A model generated the notes under the pieces. The model saw only the letters and a program-made list of their open reading frames with translations, ran no database searches and was not told the origin of the DNA. The position numbers and the translations under genes are program-made. A stretch of 64,000 nt of DNA from Gammaproteobacteria bacterium. Its GTDB lineage: Bacteria > Pseudomonadota > Gammaproteobacteria > Arenicellales > JAJDZL01. Below, one piece after another: positions 9,327-17,543 of this stretch; position 1 is the first letter of the stretch, and every line of letters starts with the position of its first letter. The stretch is taken from the NCBI GenBank assembly GCA_022823625.1, contig JAJEHQ010000044.1, positions 51,089 through 115,088 on the forward strand. The letters run 5' to 3'.

Positions 9327-10442
9327 TTACTGCACACTATTCAGGGTAACTGCCTCGCCTCTCGACAAACTCGGATATGAGCCAACTACTACTCCCTCAG
9401 CTAGGTCGAACGGCACAACGATCCAATTTTCATCTGTGATCGAAATCGTCTCTGGTGAGCGGACATCTAGCACACCATTTTCAACGACCCAGACTTTTCT
9501 TCCCGACTGCATGGCTCCAATCGGCAATACGAAAACGTTTGTGTAACTTGGTCCATCAATGGAAATCTCTGCGAACATTCCAGGAAGTGGCAGAGAATCT
9601 TTTTCAATGTTTTCATCAAATCTAAAAAACACCCTGATCAGACGTGTTTCGGGTGCGACGAAGGATGATACGCGTTCGATTTTTGCTTCGTATTGATTGT
9701 TTCCGACCGTAATTGTCGCTTTTCTCCCAACAACCGGATTCAAATCCTCTAGCAATTGCGTTTCAAGAGGTGCGCTGACCTGCAAAGCCTCAATTCGATA
9801 TCCTCTACCTAAAACCGATGCATCTGCGCCTGCATATTCATGTGGGCCGACCAATTCTCCAACTTCAATATCCGAGCCGATCACGTGAATTTCGTAAGGC
9901 AGGGAAATCTCGGTTTTTGCCAAATCCCGATTTGCCATCTCCAAGTGCGTTTCCAGCAATCGAACACGCGCACCAATCCTTGACGCGTCTTTAGTTGGAT
10001 CATTTAAGGCCGAGTTCTGTCTCAACTTTGCGATCTCCAATAGAGCTTCTGCTTCTTTAACGCGTAATTGGTAATCGCTAGGATCAATTCTGACGAACAC
10101 CTCATTGGCTGCGATTCTTCCTCCATTTCTGAAGTCTTTTGAAACCCATGCGATTCGACCCTGTGCCTCGGTTCGAACCGTTACACGCTCGTCTAAAGTA
10201 ACATTGCCTGACTTCGTAACCTGCAATGTAATTTGTTCCGGCGCCAGTTGTTCAATTACATTTACGATGGGGGTGACCGCTTCAATTTCATTAGAGGGAC
10301 TGAGGTCGCGTTCAATACGAGCGGGGGCTCTCGCAAGTATCAGTGCAACAACGATAATACCGAGTACGAGAAAAATTTGGAGGTACCCCACCACTCGATT
10401 TTTTTTGCTTGGATTTTGGGGATTGCTTTCTTGCTGAACCAT
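9327..10442 (-). CDS. RND efflux periplasmic adaptor (membrane fusion protein)
   Basis: A 371-residue HlyD/AcrA-type adaptor linking the inner-membrane RND pump to an outer-membrane channel. Residues about 19-41 form a single membrane anchor or uncleaved signal (YLQIFLVLGIIVVALILARA). Then comes a lipoyl-like half (VRTEAQGRIAWVSKDFRNGG and VFVRIDPSDYQLRVKEAEA), a short alpha-hairpin, the second lipoyl half and a beta-barrel (VGRKATITVGNNQYEAKIERV, LPGMFAEISIDG). It precedes the permease gene in the same direction, so the two form an operon. No strong ribosome site is visible before the ATG at 10442. Confidence 0.9.
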   Translation of the reverse strand: MVQQESNPQNPSKKNRVVGYLQIFLVLGIIVVALILARAPARIERDLSPSNEIEAVTPIVNVIEQLAPEQITLQVTKSGNVTLDERVTVRTEAQGRIAWVSKDFRNGGRIAANEVFVRIDPSDYQLRVKEAEALLEIAKLRQNSALNDPTKDASRIGARVRLLETHLEMANRDLAKTEISLPYEIHVIGSDIEVGELVGPHEYAGADASVLGRGYRIEALQVSAPLETQLLEDLNPVVGRKATITVGNNQYEAKIERVSSFVAPETRLIRVFFRFDENIEKDSLPLPGMFAEISIDGPSYTNVFVLPIGAMQSGRKVWVVENGVLDVRSPETISITDENWIVVPFDLAEGVVVGSYPSLSRGEAVTLNSVQ

Positions 10443-10940
10443 GAATCAACCAATTGTGAAAGATTACAAGGGATTTGCTGAAGAAATTATTTCGCTACGA
10501 TGAATTACCTCTTTAAAATAAACAGGGAACATTTAATCCTTGCACCTGTAAATTATTATCTATTGTGGAGAGACTTACGTCGGACGGAATATCCCTTTCG
10601 TTATTTCCTACCGCCTTTTAAGCTTTCATCTTTTCACGATACTTCCATTCCGCCACTTTCTCTAGCGGAGCTTTAATCGGCTTGAACTCCTTGTAGTGTT
10701 TTGCGGGCTTACACTTCATTGAACGCCCATCCATTGTGCTGATGATTATTGTAAATAATACCGATTGTTAGTATTTTGGAAACCCTGCAGGGCTGGGTGC
10801 CTGTTAAGGCCTTAGATGTTCATCCAATGTTTTTGAAAGGCGCTCAATTTTTCAACTTTTAATTTTCGGCCAAATCAATTCTTCTTGACAACGGAATCGT
10901 GTGCGAACTTACTAGGTGTTGCTCGGTTTTTTTTGCCTCG
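10443..10940. other. Intergenic region upstream of the efflux operon
   Basis: This stretch should hold the promoter of the minus-strand efflux operon, but I could not pick a convincing pair of promoter boxes. It contains the 38-codon frame listed separately and leads into the first copy of the repeat that flanks the methyltransferase gene. Confidence 0.35.
10618..10734 (-). CDS. Possible 38-residue lysine-rich peptide, unidentified
   Basis: A short frame starting ATG at 10734 and ending TAA at 10618 encodes a basic peptide (13 Lys or Arg of 38) with a protein-like composition: HYKEFKPIKAPLEKVAEW in the centre. I recognise no family. No ribosome site precedes the ATG and the frame stays open a little further upstream, so it may be the tail of a decayed gene rather than a functional small protein. 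Confidence 0.25.
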   Translation of the reverse strand: MDGRSMKCKPAKHYKEFKPIKAPLEKVAEWKYREKMKA

Positions 10941-11100
10941 CTGATTCCAGACAGCGTTCAATCGCATCAACCGGATCCATTTTCAGCATTTCATGCCGCT
11001 GTGATTCAGCACAACCACCCAAAGTTGTATTGGTACGGTTCGAAAAAGAATGGGAGAATCAGGGTATCCGGAAGGTTTTTCTCGACGTGGTGATAGCGCA
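10941..11100 (+). repeat. Copy A of a ~160-bp diverged direct repeat
   Basis: Aligns along its length with 12127-12289 in the same orientation. Shared landmarks in order: ctgattccag, catcaacc, gattca, acaaccacc, gttgtattggt, a purine-rich agaa...g stretch, ttctcga, and gatagcgc at the end. It contains an imperfect hairpin (arms 11007-11015 and 11024-11032, 7 of 9 paired). The two copies bracket the methyltransferase gene. The same frame in both copies reads a related sequence (SHQPD, then S, then IQ.NH), so these could be remains of a duplicated gene or a small repeat element. Confidence 0.7.
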
Positions 11101-11137
11101 GCACCCGCAGAACTGGCGGCGTGTCAGCCATCAATGA

Positions 11138-11965
11138 TCAGCCGTCAATTTTTGCAAAGGCTGTAATATGCGGTGGTAACATCAACGGACGTTTCGTTTC
11201 ATTGACTTCTTTCCACAGTCTATTCGCCAGTGTGTCAACATCAACTTCTTCAGCTGTTGCAAGACCAAATTTCTCAATCAACGGCAGTATACTTCTGAAG
11301 CTGGCCGCAAGAAACTCATAGCCTGGCCAGTCTTCGGGTCCGCCCATCGGGGCATGATAGTCAAGCTTTGGGGCTGGCAAACCAGCCTCTGTAAAAACAC
11401 CAAACAGATCGAAACCCATGCTGATGTTGGCACCGGTCTGTTCGAAGACACCCAGCCCCCATTCGACCATATTGTTGAGCAACGGCGTATCGTCGCTGGT
11501 CATCGCACGATAAAAACTCAGTGCGGGTTCCTGGAACGCTACTGTTCCACCCGGCTTCAGGTGCGTGACGAGTCTTCTAAGCAAATCAACCGGCTTAGGA
11601 ACATACAGCAGTACCAGTCGCCCGACAATCAGATCGAAATCGGTGTCTAGTTCCACTTCTGACGCTTCGCCCGCGACAAATTCGGTATGTGTATAACCCA
11701 GCGCGGTTGCTCTTTCCCTGGCCGTACTCAAAATGTCGGGATTCATGTCAACTCCAATGACGCTCCCCGATGGTCCGACAATCTCGGCCGCAGTCAAGGC
11801 AACATCCCCAGCGCCGGTTCCAATGTCTAAGACTTTCATTCCGACACTGAGTCCGGCTTCCTGAAGAAAACGTCGGGTCACCCGGTCATAGAGCTGGGAC
11901 TGCTCAATCAGCCGGCTGGTTTCCTCCTCGCTTCGTCCCATTGCGTATTCACGATTCTCAGTCAT
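11138..11965 (-). CDS. SAM-dependent class I methyltransferase
   Basis: A 275-residue Rossmann-fold methyltransferase. Motif I is VLDIGTGAGD at residues about 45-54, then the acidic end of strand 2 in IGVDMNPD, and motif IV around DFDLIVGRLVLLYV, followed by LKPGGTVAFQEP (motif VI). The overall pattern fits the Methyltransf_11/25 group that methylates small molecules; the substrate is unknown. I chose the ATG at 11965, which has a GGA ribosome site; an in-frame TTG at 12004 would add 13 residues. The gene stands alone between two copies of a ~160-bp repeat, which suggests it arrived or was duplicated as a unit. Confidence 0.87.
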   Translation of the reverse strand: MTENREYAMGRSEEETSRLIEQSQLYDRVTRRFLQEAGLSVGMKVLDIGTGAGDVALTAAEIVGPSGSVIGVDMNPDILSTARERATALGYTHTEFVAGEASEVELDTDFDLIVGRLVLLYVPKPVDLLRRLVTHLKPGGTVAFQEPALSFYRAMTSDDTPLLNNMVEWGLGVFEQTGANISMGFDLFGVFTEAGLPAPKLDYHAPMGGPEDWPGYEFLAASFRSILPLIEKFGLATAEEVDVDTLANRLWKEVNETKRPLMLPPHITAFAKIDG

Positions 11966-12126
11966 GATAAATTTCCAATTTGTGATTTGTTGCGCCGACT
12001 GCAAATGAATTCATGTGGATACATTTCAGCTGTCATCGGTTTCATTCAGCCTCTTGTTTAGGCTCGTACCCGCCTTCAATTATGTTCGAACAGTGCCTTA
12101 ATAATTCACTGACATTTTTTACTACA

Positions 12127-12289
12127 CTGATTCCAGTCCGTACTCAGTCTCATCAACCTGATTCATTATCAACACTTCAAACTGATACGATTCAATACAA
12201 CCACCAAGAGGTTGTATTGGTGCACTACGCAGAAGAAGGGAAGATCAGGAGGGTTAACGAAAGGACTTTCTCGATGTAGCGATAGCGCG
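12127..12289 (+). repeat. Copy B of the ~160-bp diverged direct repeat
   Basis: Second copy of the element at 10941-11100, almost the same length. It holds a perfect 10-bp inverted repeat with a 7-base loop: CAATACAACC at 12193-12202 and GGTTGTATTG at 12210-12219. Copy A keeps this hairpin in imperfect form, which suggests the structure is a real part of the element. The pair of copies lies on either side of the methyltransferase gene. Confidence 0.7.
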
Positions 12290-12578
12290 GACATAATCGC
12301 ATAAACAAAACGTGCAATTTTTGTCAGTTCAGATGGACTGATACGCCAAAAAAACGATTTCATCGCTGTAAACAATCAAATATTGGGAATTCTCTTACTA
12401 GCTGAACCTGAAATAAGTGATTATTTGATTGAAAATGATGTATTTTTTTCTATTTCGAAAAAATTATCGAGGATTTAGAATAAATATTGGTAAAAAACGA
12501 AAATAATGTATCATTTCGCTACTCATACATCCATTGATCACAATTTTGGTTATTTTAGTTAGTTGAGGAAAGAAAACG
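12290..12578. promoter_or_regulatory. Upstream region of glpV with CGAAA half-sites
   Basis: An AT-rich leader in front of the glycerol locus. It contains TTTCGAAA at 12453-12460 and a spaced inverted pair CGAAA (12498-12502) and TTTCG (12514-12518). Such boxes are plausible operators for the DeoR-type GlpR encoded just downstream, because glycerol-3-phosphate repressors bind short inverted or repeated boxes of this kind; this is inference. The glpV ribosome site is gaggaa, nine bases before the ATG. Confidence 0.35.
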
Positions 12579-14324
12579 ATGATGAAAAAGCTTATCGTGC
12601 TGATGTTGGCCGCTTCACTGCTTATTGTTGGCAGTGTTTATCGCGTCGCTTCGGCAGACATGGCCAAGGCCAAGGAATGGGTTGAATCGGAGTTTCAGCC
12701 TTCGACGCTCTCAATGGAAGAGCAGATGGCAGAAATGGAATGGTTCATCAACGCTGCACAGCCATTCCAAGGCATGGAAATTAATGTACTCTCAGAAACA
12801 ATCCCGACTCATGAATATGAGTCCAAAGTTCTGACCAAGGCATTTGAAGAAATCACTGGAATTAAAGTTAACCACCAACTACTCGGTGAGGGTGAAGTGG
12901 TTCAGGCCGTCCAGACTCAAATGCAGACCAACAGAAATCTCTACGATGCCTACATTAACGACTCAGACCTGATCGGTACACACTCTCGCTTGCAGTTGGC
13001 CGTCAATCTGACCGACTGGATGGCTGGCGACGGTGCTGACGTAACTTTGCCCACATTGGACGTTGATGACTTCATGGGCAAGAGCTTCACCACCGGCCCG
13101 GATGGTAAACTCTACCAGTTGCCTGATCAGCAGTTTGCCAACCTGTACTGGTTCCGCTATGACTGGTTTAATCGACCAGAATTGCAAAGCCGGTTAAAGG
13201 AAATTTACGGCTACGACCTTGGTGTACCAGTTAACTGGTCTGCCTACGAAGACATCGCTGAATTCTTCTCAGTACACGTTCAGGAAATCGATGGCGTACG
13301 TGTCTATGGACACATGGATTACGGTAAACGTGCTCCTGACCTTGGATGGCGTATGACCGATGCCTGGCTGTCAATGGCAGGTGCAGGCAGTAAGGGACTT
13401 CCGAATGGTGTGCCAGTCGATGAGTGGGGCATCCGAATGGAAGAAGGTTCCTGCAACCCGGTTGGCGCTTCAGTATCAAGAGGTGGTGCCGCCAATGGTC
13501 CGGCCGCTGTCTATGCAATCCGAAAGTGGGATGAGTGGCTGCGGAACTATGCACCTCCAGGCGCTGCAAGCTACGACTTCTACCAGTCACTGCCGGCTCT
13601 CTCGCAGGGTAATGTTGCACAGCAGATTTTCTGGTATACCGCATTTACTGCATCCATGGTCGCGCCGAAGAGCGATGGAAACAACACTGTCGATGATGAT
13701 GGCAATCCACTTTGGAGAATGGCTCCCTCACCTCATGGCCCCTATTGGGTAGAAGGTCAGAAGCTTGGTTACCAAGATGCCGGTTCGTGGACACTGTTCA
13801 AATCAACACCGGTTGACCGTCGAAAAGCTGCGTGGCTGTACGCTCAGTTCACTGTTTCAAAAGCGGTATCACTGAAGAAAACACACGTTGGTCTGACACC
13901 AATTCGCGACAGCGACATCCGGCATGAATCATTTACTGAAAGAGCTGCTAAGCTCGGCGGACTCGTCGAGTTTTATCGATCACCTGACAGGGTGAGATGG
14001 TCGCCAACCGGCATTAATGTGCCAGACTATCCGAAACTGGCGCAAATCTGGTGGCAGCAGATCGGCGATGTAAACTCCGGTGCTTTTACGCCTCAGCAAG
14101 CCATGGACCGACTCGCAGCTGAAATGGATCAGGTCATGGCAAGAATGCAGGCAGCCGACGAACGAAACGGAACCTATGGTGGCTGCGGTCCTAGACTCAA
14201 TGAAGAACAGGACCCGTCTTACTGGCTCAACCAGCCCGGCTCTCCCAAAGCCAAGGTTGAAGAAAAGCCACAAGGCAAAACCGTCAACTACGACGAACTC
14301 GTCAAACGCTGGAGCGACAACTAG
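12579..14324 (+). CDS. glpV: Glycerol ABC transporter substrate-binding protein
   Basis: Periplasmic binding protein of 581 residues, family 1 (sugar and glycerol type), that delivers substrate to the GlpPQST importer. The N-terminus is a signal peptide (KKLIVLMLAASLLIVGSV) with likely cleavage after A-S-A near residue 26. The central region has the aromatic-rich pattern expected of this long branch (QQFANLYWFRYDWFNRPEL, TDAWLSMAGAGSKGLPNG). The assignment rests on length and on context: a DeoR regulator, two ABC ATPases, two permeases, a DUF2160-type protein, glpD and glpK follow in order, the gene set described as glpDSTPQUV in Rhizobium leguminosarum. Here the binding-protein gene comes first and is separated from the rest by two hairpins. 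Confidence 0.9.
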   Translation: MMKKLIVLMLAASLLIVGSVYRVASADMAKAKEWVESEFQPSTLSMEEQMAEMEWFINAAQPFQGMEINVLSETIPTHEYESKVLTKAFEEITGIKVNHQLLGEGEVVQAVQTQMQTNRNLYDAYINDSDLIGTHSRLQLAVNLTDWMAGDGADVTLPTLDVDDFMGKSFTTGPDGKLYQLPDQQFANLYWFRYDWFNRPELQSRLKEIYGYDLGVPVNWSAYEDIAEFFSVHVQEIDGVRVYGHMDYGKRAPDLGWRMTDAWLSMAGAGSKGLPNGVPVDEWGIRMEEGSCNPVGASVSRGGAANGPAAVYAIRKWDEWLRNYAPPGAASYDFYQSLPALSQGNVAQQIFWYTAFTASMVAPKSDGNNTVDDDGNPLWRMAPSPHGPYWVEGQKLGYQDAGSWTLFKSTPVDRRKAAWLYAQFTVSKAVSLKKTHVGLTPIRDSDIRHESFTERAAKLGGLVEFYRSPDRVRWSPTGINVPDYPKLAQIWWQQIGDVNSGAFTPQQAMDRLAAEMDQVMARMQAADERNGTYGGCGPRLNEEQDPSYWLNQPGSPKAKVEEKPQGKTVNYDELVKRWSDN

Positions 14325-14339
14325 TCTTTTGATTGTGTC

Positions 14340-14422
14340 GGATTTAATCAGACCCGATTAAATCCATACACCTGTCATTCGACTTTGGAATTTGCGGGTC
14401 GAGTACTCTGACCCGCAATTCC
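14340..14422 (+). terminator. Two consecutive strong hairpins after glpV
   Basis: Hairpin 1 is a perfect 10-bp inverted repeat (GGATTTAATC at 14340-14349, GATTAAATCC at 14356-14365, 6-base loop). Hairpin 2 has 13 base pairs with one bulge (left arm 14387-14400, loop 14401-14409, right arm 14410-14422). Neither is followed by a good T-run, so they may act as partial terminators or as 3' ends that protect the glpV message. Either would give more binding protein than downstream subunits. Confidence 0.65.
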
Positions 14423-14518
14423 TTAAATCAGCTAGTCTTGTGCAGTGAGAGCACACAGGTTAGCATATAAAGAAACGTAGTTGTCAATCAGACAGTAGCA
14501 ATCGAACCAGCCAAAGCA

Positions 14519-15307
14519 ATGTCAACTGATTCCCGTCATTCCGTTGAACTGAATCTTCGCCAGAAGGAGTTGTGGAAAATCGCGAAGTCTGAGGGGCTCG
14601 TACAGGTTGACCGGTTGGCAGAAAAATTCAATGTCACCGCCCAGACTATACGGCGTGATTTAAATCAGCTAACAAAATTCGGGCTACTGCAACGGATTCA
14701 CGGCGGCGCAATTACCCGCGACAGTGTAGTTAACCTAGGTTATGGAGCCCGAAAATTACTTGCGACGGAAGGAAAAGCTCGCATCGCCGAAAAAGCTGCC
14801 GAACTCATTCCCAACGACTGTTCACTTTTCATCAACATTGGCACAACAACCGAACAGGTGGCAGCACAGTTGACGCGTAAGCACGAGGGGCTGCTCGTCG
14901 TTACCAATAACCTCAATGTGCTCAATATTCTGGTTCAATCGAACCATATCGAAGTATTTATTGCAGGTGGACAGATTCGCCATCAGGATGGTGGAATCGT
15001 CGGCGACGCAACTGCTGATTTTGTCAGTCAGTTCAGAGTCGATTACGCAGTAATCGGAGCATCTTCCATCGAAAGAGAAGGTATCGTGACGGACTTTGAC
15101 TGGCGGGAAGTACGAGTTGCACAGGCTATGATCCGTCATGCCAGAACGGTAATTCTGGTTGCAGATGGAAACAAATTCCAACGTAAAGCGCCAATCTTTC
15201 TTTGCGAACTCAATCAGATTGACCACTTCATCACCGATATCAAAGTGCCGAAAAGGTTTCTCGATAACGCAAGTAAAAATGACGTAACCGTGCATGTCTG
15301 TGCATAG
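14519..15307 (+). CDS. glpR: DeoR-family transcriptional regulator of glycerol genes
   Basis: A 262-residue regulator. The N-terminal winged helix-turn-helix runs from RQKELWKIAKSEG through VDRLAEKFNVTAQTIRRDL (residues about 13-50), with the DeoR signature ending in RIHGGAI. The C-terminal DeoRC sensor domain (about 80-235) carries INIGTTTEQVA and the IAGGQIRHQDGGIVGD stretch, the phosphorylated-ligand pocket of the family. By context it represses the glp locus until glycerol-3-phosphate accumulates; that is known for GlpR and inferred here. It sits between glpV and the transporter genes in the same direction. Confidence 0.88.
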   Translation: MSTDSRHSVELNLRQKELWKIAKSEGLVQVDRLAEKFNVTAQTIRRDLNQLTKFGLLQRIHGGAITRDSVVNLGYGARKLLATEGKARIAEKAAELIPNDCSLFINIGTTTEQVAAQLTRKHEGLLVVTNNLNVLNILVQSNHIEVFIAGGQIRHQDGGIVGDATADFVSQFRVDYAVIGASSIEREGIVTDFDWREVRVAQAMIRHARTVILVADGNKFQRKAPIFLCELNQIDHFITDIKVPKRFLDNASKNDVTVHVCA

Positions 15308-15368
15308 TTTCGAACGCATACTCAAGCTTTGTGCGACACAGTACCTTAACTGCAGTTAATATTGAAAA

Positions 15369-16439
15369 TTGGCAGTCGAGCTGAAACATGTAACCAAGGT
15401 AGTGGATGGCATGACGCATATCCACACCACCGATCTTGCTTTTGAGGACTCTGCATTCAACGTTCTCCTGGGCGCAACGCTGAGCGGCAAGACAACACTC
15501 ATGAGACTGATGGCGGGACTGGAAAAGCCCACATCTGGTGAGGTCTGGTTTTCTGGTCAGAATGTAACTTCGGTACCTGTACAAAAGCGAAATATCGCGA
15601 TGGTTTACCAGGAGTTTATCAATTACCCTAACTTTTCAGTGTTTGAAAATATAGCTTCTCCCCTGAGAGTGGCTCGCGTAAATCAATCTGAAGTCAGCCG
15701 ACGTGTTCAGGCTATTGCTGAGTTACTTAATCTTTCAGATTTGCTGGACCGCGATGTTTCAAATCTGTCTGGCGGCCAGCAGCAGCGTACTGCTTTGGCT
15801 CGAGCACTGGTTAAAGAAGCTTCACTGGTTCTACTAGATGAACCACTCGCCAACCTAGATTACAAACTCCGTGAACAGCTGCGAGAGGAGCTACCGCGTC
15901 TATTTTCAAAGTCCGGTTCAACAGTGGTTTATGCAACCAGTGAACCAGAAGAAGCACTGATGCTCGGGGGCTACACAGCGACTCTGCATGAAGGGCGCGT
16001 CGTACAGTACGGCAAAACAATCGATATCTATCGCAAGCCGTGCAACCTCGAATGTGCAAAGATTTTCTCACACCCACCGGTAAACATCGCCACCGTATCA
16101 AAATCAAATAATTCGATTTCATTTGATGGTGTCGCCGACTGGCTATGCCCTGATTCACTCAAAGACAATCGCGATGGAAATTACACCGTTGGCATTCGGC
16201 CTCACCATCTGACCCTGTCAGGTGCCGCTGCCAACGGATACAGCGTAACTGTTCCAGGCACAGTGCAACTAGCTGAAATCAGCGGGTCTGGAAGTGTCAT
16301 TCACCTGCAGGTACAGGGTAATGACTGGATTTCAGAATCAAGTGGCATACACCAGTTTTCAATTGGTGAGCAGGTCGATGTCCACATGAATCTGAACGGG
16401 TGTCTCTACTTTGATTCAGAAGGCAACGCGGTTTACTGA
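15369..16439 (+). CDS. glpS: Glycerol ABC transporter ATP-binding subunit with degenerate Walker A
   Basis: ABC ATPase of 356 residues with a C-terminal TOBE-type regulatory domain. The ABC signature is intact ([15 protein letters not shown]), as is Walker B (LVLLDEPLANLD). The Walker A is GATLSGKTT (residues 35-43), with Leu where the consensus G-x-x-G-x-G-K has its second Gly, and the H-loop reads YATSEPEEA (about residue 190), with Ser instead of the switch His. With GlpT it should form a heterodimer in which GlpS supplies a good signature but a poor ATP site. The start is the TTG at 15369; no better start gives a family-like N-terminus. Confidence 0.9.
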   Translation: MAVELKHVTKVVDGMTHIHTTDLAFEDSAFNVLLGATLSGKTTLMRLMAGLEKPTSGEVWFSGQNVTSVPVQKRNIAMVYQEFINYPNFSVFENIASPLRVARVNQSEVSRRVQAIAELLNLSDLLDRDVSNLSGGQQQRTALARALVKEASLVLLDEPLANLDYKLREQLREELPRLFSKSGSTVVYATSEPEEALMLGGYTATLHEGRVVQYGKTIDIYRKPCNLECAKIFSHPPVNIATVSKSNNSISFDGVADWLCPDSLKDNRDGNYTVGIRPHHLTLSGAAANGYSVTVPGTVQLAEISGSGSVIHLQVQGNDWISESSGIHQFSIGEQVDVHMNLNGCLYFDSEGNAVY

Positions 16440-16454
16440 CTGAAGTTCAGGACA

Positions 16455-17543
16455 ATGGCAAAGATTACCCTAAAAGATATCAGGCACAGTTACTACTCCT
16501 CACCGACTGCCGATGAGGACTATGCGATCAAGCATATTGACACCATCTTTCAAAATGGGGGCGCCTATGCTTTACTTGGCCCATCTGGTTGCGGTAAAAC
16601 CACACTGCTCAGCATTATTTCGGGTCTTATCTCGCCGACATCAGGAAACATCTGGTTTGATGATGAGAACGTGACCGAAGTCGATACGATTCACCGACAC
16701 ATCGCTCAAGTTTTTCAGTTTCCAGTCATTTACGACACCATGACCGTTTTCGACAACCTGGCCTTTCCGCTTCGCAACCGCGGTGTATCCGAAGCGGATA
16801 TCCAAATGAGGGTGCAAGAGGTTGCTGAAATGCTCGACCTCGAAGAAGGTATTAATCGACGTGCCGCATCCTTGACCGTAGACGGCAAGCAGAAAATTTC
16901 TCTGGGACGGGGTGTGGTACGAGAGGATGTCAATGTCATGATGTTTGACGAACCGCTTACCGTGATTGATCAGAACTTGAAGTGGGAACTTCGTTCAAAA
17001 CTCAAGGAACTTCACCAGAAAGTTGATACCACAATGATCTACGTAACGCACGATCAGACTGAAGCTCTAACCTTTGCAGACGAAGTTCTGGTAATGTACG
17101 AAGGTAAGGTTGTCCAGTCTGGCACTCCAGTGGAACTCTTTGAAAAGCCCATGCATACCTTTGTCGGCTACTTTATTGGTTCTCCTGGCATGAATGTCCT
17201 TCCCTGTCAGGTCAAGAACGGTGATGTCGTTTTTGAAGACCTGAATGTATTGTGCAGCAATCAAGCTGCTGCTTCAAGTGTGAGTAGCGGAATGTCTACT
17301 GAACTTGGCATTCGTCCGGAATTCATTCGTTTCGCAGACGAGGGAATACCAGTCAATGTTCGCCGGGTTGATGACATTGGAAGGCATCAATTGGTTCATG
17401 TTGAGCACGGCCAGCACGGCATAAAAATGATCTGTCCGGAAGAACAGCCCATTACCGAAGGCAGTGCAAATATTCAATTTGATCCAAGTCGAACATATTT
17501 GTATGCGGACGGCTGGCTTGCTGAGAACTCCAATACTACGTGA
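16455..17543 (+). CDS. glpT: Glycerol ABC transporter ATP-binding subunit with degenerate signature
   Basis: ABC ATPase of 362 residues, partner of GlpS. Walker A is canonical (LLGPSGCGKTT, residues 41-50), Walker B keeps the catalytic Glu (MMFDEPLTVID) and the H-loop His is present (YVTHDQTEAL). The ABC signature is not: the expected LSGGQ position reads LTVDGKQKIS. This is the mirror image of the defects in GlpS, so the pair is predicted to have one complete and one dead nucleotide site. The C-terminal 110 residues form the TOBE-like domain. It begins 15 bases after glpS and its stop overlaps the glpP start. Confidence 0.9.
   Translation: MAKITLKDIRHSYYSSPTADEDYAIKHIDTIFQNGGAYALLGPSGCGKTTLLSIISGLISPTSGNIWFDDENVTEVDTIHRHIAQVFQFPVIYDTMTVFDNLAFPLRNRGVSEADIQMRVQEVAEMLDLEEGINRRAASLTVDGKQKISLGRGVVREDVNVMMFDEPLTVIDQNLKWELRSKLKELHQKVDTTMIYVTHDQTEALTFADEVLVMYEGKVVQSGTPVELFEKPMHTFVGYFIGSPGMNVLPCQVKNGDVVFEDLNVLCSNQAAASSVSSGMSTELGIRPEFIRFADEGIPVNVRRVDDIGRHQLVHVEHGQHGIKMICPEEQPITEGSANIQFDPSRTYLYADGWLAENSNTT

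Noticed and set aside
10618..10734. The 38-residue basic peptide as a ribosomal or antimicrobial small protein
   Set aside because: It has no ribosome site and matches no family I know; kept only as a low-confidence frame.
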